A stretch of DNA of 26,087 nt from an uncultured Treponema sp. (GTDB lineage Bacteria; Spirochaetota; Spirochaetia; Treponematales; Treponemataceae). The stretch lies in NCBI GenBank assembly GCA_937894335.1, contig CALCRU010000018.1, forward strand, positions 1 to 26,087, read 5' to 3'. Below, piece by piece: positions 23,208 to 26,087 of this stretch. Within the stretch, counting starts at the first letter, position 1. Each line of letters begins with the position of its first letter. The notes under the pieces are model-generated. The model saw nothing but the letters and a program-made list of their open reading frames with translations. It did not search any database and was not told the origin of the DNA. A program made the translations under genes and the position numbers.

Positions 23208-23310
23208 TAAAATCATGCTCTCACCGAAAAGTGCCTCGCGCGAACGGCTTCAGTCGCGATGCTCCTTGCAGATGTTCACGCGAGTCGCTTTTCGGCTACG
23301 CATGATTTTA
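23208..23310. repeat. Long inverted repeat upstream of dnaK
   Basis: Nested arms pair over 103 bases: TAAAATCATGC (23208-23218) with 23300-23310, CCGAAAAG (23224-23231) with 23288-23295, and CTCGCG (23235-23240) with 23279-23284. It would form a long hairpin in the grpE-dnaK transcript, ending about 40 bases before the dnaK ATG, outside the Shine-Dalgarno. Its loop shares CCTTGCAGATGT (23264-23275) with the adjacent 214-bp repeats, so the elements are related. The outer arm overlaps a TATAAT on the minus strand. Confidence 0.8.
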
Positions 23311-23781
23311 TCATTTATATGCTACGAGTTTTTTTTACTCGTGCGGTTGCCCGTTTTATTCTGCGCCTTGCAGATGTCCTTGTGTGTTGCCATCTGGCTA
23401 CGCAGCTTTCCAAACTCTATCTTCTGCGAGCATACTTTTACTCGCTACGGTTGCCCGTTGGTTACACGGTTTTACCAACTTTATGCAAAGAGGGAGTTTT
23501 TTTTGCACTCGCTCAGTGCATTTATCATCTATATGCTACGAGTTTTTTTTACTCGTGCGGTTGCCCGTTTTATTCTGCGCCTTGCAGATGTCCTTGTGTG
23601 TTGCCATCTGGCTACGCAGCTTTCCAAACTCTATCTTCTGCGAGCATACTTTTACTCGCTACGGTTGCCCGTTGGTTACACGGTTTTACCAACTTTATGC
23701 AAAGAGGGAGTTTTTTTTGCACTCGCTCAGTGCATTTATCATCTATATGCTACGAGTTTTTTTTACTCGCTACGGTTGCCC
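23307..23781. repeat. 214-bp tandem repeats, two full copies and a partial third
   Basis: Copy 1 is 23307-23520 and copy 2 is 23521-23734; I see one difference between them (T versus C at 23315/23529). Copy 3 (23735-23781) stops after about 47 bases, three bases before the grpE stop codon. Each unit contains several inverted repeats (copy 1 coordinates): CGAGT/ACTCG 23325-23341, CTGCG..CAGATG/CATCTG..CGCAG 23361-23405, GCGAG/CTCGC 23426-23445, GTTGGT/ACCAAC 23457-23479, TGCACT/AGTGCA 23504-23520. A sub-motif TTTTACTCG...CGGTTGCCCGTT occurs twice per unit. The unit is not a multiple of three and has few stops on the plus strand, giving spurious open frames. Transcription from grpE to dnaK would cross it. 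Confidence 0.95.
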
Positions 23782-23783
23782 TT

Positions 23784-24407
23784 TTAGTTGCCGGACTCTG
23801 GAGGGAGGGCTACCATTACTTTTGCGTGTCGGATTACCCTGTCCTTTAGTTTGTAGCCCTTAAGGTAGACGGCTTTTACCGTAGGCTCTTCAACCTGCTC
23901 TTCTGACCGGCCAATGGCCTCGTGAATGTCGGGGTCAAATGCGTCACCCACGGCACCGTATGCCACAAGATTGTATTTATTCTCAAGCATAGAAACCAGA
24001 GACTTGTTTATCATGGTAACACCATCGGCAATGCTCTTGGCATCTGTTGCAGTTGCGGCGGCTTCCACTGTGCGGTCAAAATTGTCTAGGCTTTCGAGCA
24101 GATCTTTTAGGAGGCTGGCGTTTCCGTAGTCAAAGGCTTCCTGTTTTTCCTGAATGGAGCGTTTGCGAAGGTTCTGAAAATCAGCCACACTGCGCATCCA
24201 TTTATCCTTGTAGTCATCCCTTTCCTTTTCAAGGGCTTCAATCTGCTTTTTAAGCTCATCAGCGGAATCAGCCTGAGTACCTTCTGCTTCTGTAGAGGCA
24301 TCATTTTCTTCCTCAGAGCCAGAGTCTTCCGACTGTACGACCTGATCCTCTAGTGTTGCATTTTCTTCTTCTGCCTGTGCCTGTTCAGTCTCTTCTTCTT
24401 CGCTCAT
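23784..24407 (-). CDS. grpE: Nucleotide exchange factor GrpE
   Basis: The product is 207 residues. A long acidic N-terminal tail (residues 1-50, mostly Glu, Asp, Ser, Gln) is followed by the coiled-coil dimerisation helix (ADELKKQIEALEKERDDYKD), the four-helix bundle, and the beta-wing domain with FDPDIHEAIGRS and a closing KAVYLKGYKLKDRVIRHAKV. GrpE releases ADP from DnaK. ATG 24407 is preceded by AAGGA. It lies between gltA upstream and dnaK downstream on the same strand; the gap to gltA is 86 bases, and dnaK begins only after the repeat block. Confidence 0.96.
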   Translation of the reverse strand: MSEEEETEQAQAEEENATLEDQVVQSEDSGSEEENDASTEAEGTQADSADELKKQIEALEKERDDYKDKWMRSVADFQNLRKRSIQEKQEAFDYGNASLLKDLLESLDNFDRTVEAAATATDAKSIADGVTMINKSLVSMLENKYNLVAYGAVGDAFDPDIHEAIGRSEEQVEEPTVKAVYLKGYKLKDRVIRHAKVMVALPPESGN

Positions 24408-24438
24408 AGTTTAGTTCCTTCTTTGTTCTATAGAAAAG

Positions 24439-24465
24439 ATAATAAAACAAAGTGCCAATCGTCAA
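24439..24465 (-). promoter_or_regulatory. Possible grpE promoter
   Basis: On the minus strand TTGACG (24465-24460) is followed 15 bases later by TATTAT (24444-24439). The -35 is good, the spacing short. No CIRCE element is visible here or before dnaK and dnaJ. Confidence 0.35.
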
Positions 24466-24493
24466 GGAAATTCGTAAAATTCAGCAGAAAATT

Positions 24494-25921
24494 CTAGTCG
24501 CTAGGACCGGAAGTAACTATGCCCTCGTCATGCTGTTCTGCAGGCTTTGGGACTGTTTCAATCCGTTCGTCAATGGGAACATAGGTACGCTCTTCGCTTA
24601 CATTCTTGTATGCAGGGCGGTAAATGCGTCCTCCAGCAACAAGTTCCTCTATGCGGTGGGCGCTCCATCCTGCAATACGGGCAATGGCAAAAAGCGGAGT
24701 GTAAAGTTCCTTGGGAATATTCAGCATGGAATATACGAAGCCTGAATAGAAGTCCACATTGGTACAGATTTTCTTCTTGTCTCCAATCCTCTCGTACAGA
24801 ATCTGGGGAGCAAGTTCTTCTATTGTCTTGTACAGGTTAAATTCTTCCTCAAAGCCCTTTTCCTTTGCAAGAGTTTCAGCCTTGTTACGCAAAAGAGTTG
24901 TTCTTGGGTCACTGATGGTATAAACAGCATGTCCCTGTCCATAGATAAGTCCGGTATGGTCAAAGGCTTCCTTGTTTGCAATCTTCCTAAGGTAGTCGGA
25001 AACTTGAGTGCGATTAGACCAGTCCTTAACATGCTTTTTTATGTCGTCCATCATGTCCATTACGCGGATGTTTGCTCCACCGTGCCTTCTTCCCTTAAGT
25101 GAACCAACCGCCGCCGCCACAGCAGAATAGGTGTCTGTGTCTGCCGAAGAAACAACATGAATTGTAAGGGATGAGTTGTTACCGCCACCGTGCTCGGCAT
25201 GAAGAATAAGGGCAAGGTCAAGAATTTCTGCCTCAAGACGGGTATAGCTTTTGTTGCTCCTTATAAGACGCAGAAAGTTTTCTGCAGTGCTAAGCTTGGG
25301 ATCAGGATTGTGGATGTACATGCTCTTTCCGTCATAGTAGCGCCTCTTTGCCTGATAGCCGTATGCCGCAAGAGTGGGAAAGCGTGCAATCAGTTCTACG
25401 CACTGGCGCAGGACAGTTGGCAGACTTCTGTCTTCGGGATTATTGTCGTAAGAATATGAGGCAAGGACTCCGCGGGCAATTTTGTTCATAATGTCGCTGG
25501 AAGGAGCCTTCATAATCATGTCTTCTGTAAAGTTCGGAGGCAGAATCCTAAGGGAGCCTAAAAAGTCGCGGAATACATCAAGCTGATTCTGAGTCGGCAG
25601 CTGACCAAAAAGCAGGAGGTAGACGCACTGTTCGTAACCAAACTGATGGTGCTTTTCCGCATCATGCACTATGTCTTCCACATTGTAACCGCGGTAAATG
25701 AGTTTTCCAGGAACTGCAATTTTGTTTCCGTCTTTGTCAATTTCGTAACCTACAACATCACCTATTCGGGTAAGGCCTACAAGAACACCCCTTCCGTCGG
25801 CATAGCGAAGTCCCCTCTTTACATCATATTTCTGATAGAGGGCTGGATCGATGGGGTCATTGTTTTTTGCAAACTCCGACAGGGCGTTAATGAAAGTGGA
25901 AGTATCAAATAAATCAGACAT
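24494..25921 (-). CDS. gltA: Citrate synthase
   Basis: The product is 475 residues. It condenses oxaloacetate with acetyl-CoA to citrate in the cytoplasm. Recognisable are YRGYNVEDIV at the N-terminal domain, LHAEHGGGNNSSLTIHVVSS with a probable active-site His244, SLKGRRHGGANIRVMDM for the second histidine, and GLIYGQGHAVYTISDPR with the substrate-binding Arg. The form HAEHGGGNNSS...HGGANI, with a long N-terminal extension, is the subgroup common in clostridia and other anaerobes; many other citrate synthases have HGGANE. GAGG precedes ATG 25921. A 2-methylcitrate synthase role cannot be excluded. It has its own promoter and may read into grpE. Confidence 0.95.
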   Translation of the reverse strand: MSDLFDTSTFINALSEFAKNNDPIDPALYQKYDVKRGLRYADGRGVLVGLTRIGDVVGYEIDKDGNKIAVPGKLIYRGYNVEDIVHDAEKHHQFGYEQCVYLLLFGQLPTQNQLDVFRDFLGSLRILPPNFTEDMIMKAPSSDIMNKIARGVLASYSYDNNPEDRSLPTVLRQCVELIARFPTLAAYGYQAKRRYYDGKSMYIHNPDPKLSTAENFLRLIRSNKSYTRLEAEILDLALILHAEHGGGNNSSLTIHVVSSADTDTYSAVAAAVGSLKGRRHGGANIRVMDMMDDIKKHVKDWSNRTQVSDYLRKIANKEAFDHTGLIYGQGHAVYTISDPRTTLLRNKAETLAKEKGFEEEFNLYKTIEELAPQILYERIGDKKKICTNVDFYSGFVYSMLNIPKELYTPLFAIARIAGWSAHRIEELVAGGRIYRPAYKNVSEERTYVPIDERIETVPKPAEQHDEGIVTSGPSD

Positions 25922-25955
25922 ACTTTTTCCTCACTTACTTTGGCATTTAGACTCT

Positions 25956-25984
25956 ATTTTATAGAAATATCCCGACTTTTACAA
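25956..25984 (-). promoter_or_regulatory. gltA promoter
   Basis: On the minus strand TTGTAA (25984-25979) and TAAAAT (25961-25956) are separated by exactly 17 bases. The predicted start is near 25949, leaving a leader of about 28 bases containing GAGG. Confidence 0.6.
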
Positions 25985-25992
25985 GTGTTATC

Positions 25993-26058
25993 ATGGATAG
26001 AAATCTCCAAAACATCCATGAACTAAAAAAGAAGCAAAGGCAAATTCCTAAAAAAACC
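25993..26058 (+). CDS. Possible 5' end of a divergent gene, cut by the contig end
   Basis: ATG 25993 opens a frame MDRNLQNIHELKKKQRQIPK ending in KT, where the adapter begins. The residues are hydrophilic and basic, consistent with an N-terminus, and it is divergent from gltA. There is no Shine-Dalgarno before the ATG and too little sequence to identify a family. It may be chance. Confidence 0.3.
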
Positions 26059-26087
26059 AGATCGGAAGAGCACACGTCTGAACTCCA
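26059..26087. other. Illumina TruSeq adapter sequence (contamination)
   Basis: The last 29 bases begin AGATCGGAAGAGCACACG and end GTCTGAACTCCA, identical to the first 29 bases of the TruSeq indexed adapter. They are not genomic. The true contig end is at or before 26058. Confidence 0.97.

Noticed and set aside
23307..23781. CRISPR array or insertion sequence
   Set aside because: Units are head-to-tail without unique spacers, and no transposase or terminal inverted repeats are present.
23215..23863. Three overlapping plus-strand open frames of 159-196 codons across the repeat block
   Set aside because: The same peptides recur in different frames because the 214-bp unit is not a multiple of three; there is no ribosome site or recognisable domain, and one frame runs into grpE antisense.

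Overview
This window looks like a contig from a spirochaete, most likely a host-associated Treponema. That assignment is an inference from the overall character of the proteins (tandem SpoIIE-type phosphatases, a feoA-feoA-feoB operon, DnaK/DnaJ/GrpE, a leucyl-tRNA synthetase) and moderate base composition; no rRNA or tRNA gene is present to confirm it. The right end is technical: the last 29 bases (26059-26087) match the Illumina TruSeq read adapter, so the real contig stops at about 26058.

Left accessory region (1-3520). It is visibly more AT-rich than the rest and carries defence or addiction-type genes. It holds a truncated hicA-like toxin gene on the minus strand, three back-to-back perfect palindromes, a small Gly/Ser/Pro-rich reading frame broken by an in-frame TGA, a lipoprotein, about 570 bases of degenerate intergenic DNA, and a type II restriction-modification pair (beta-class methyltransferase overlapping a PD-(D/E)xK-like endonuclease). 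A 60-bp sequence just after the endonuclease closely resembles an integron attC site. The R-M pair may therefore be a captured gene cassette or the end of a chromosomal integron array.

Core region (3523-22000, approximately). A minus-strand operon encodes an arylpyruvate oxidoreductase beta subunit, a phenylacetate-CoA ligase, an ACT-domain protein and a hotdog thioesterase: an aromatic amino-acid/aryl-CoA module that lacks the usual iorA partner. Divergent to it are leuS and a cation diffusion facilitator. Next is a tightly overlapping minus-strand operon of two SpoIIE-type phosphatases, a STAS anti-anti-sigma factor and a VanY-like lipoprotein; the second phosphatase has lost two predicted metal-binding aspartates. 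dnaJ (minus) is divergent from an iron-uptake operon: two FeoA proteins, FeoB with a long acidic insertion, and a FeoB-associated Cys-rich protein fused to an HMA domain. The feo promoter lies in an array of GTTAG/CTAAC half-sites resembling DtxR-family operators. A TPR-type exported protein follows.

Right region (21100-26058). On the minus strand are gltA (citrate synthase), grpE and dnaK. The 616 bases between grpE and dnaK hold a striking structured element: two almost identical 214-bp direct repeats plus a partial third, each rich in inverted repeats, followed by a 103-base long hairpin in front of dnaK. This is the most unusual structure in the window. A possible divergent gene starts at 25993 and is cut by the contig end.
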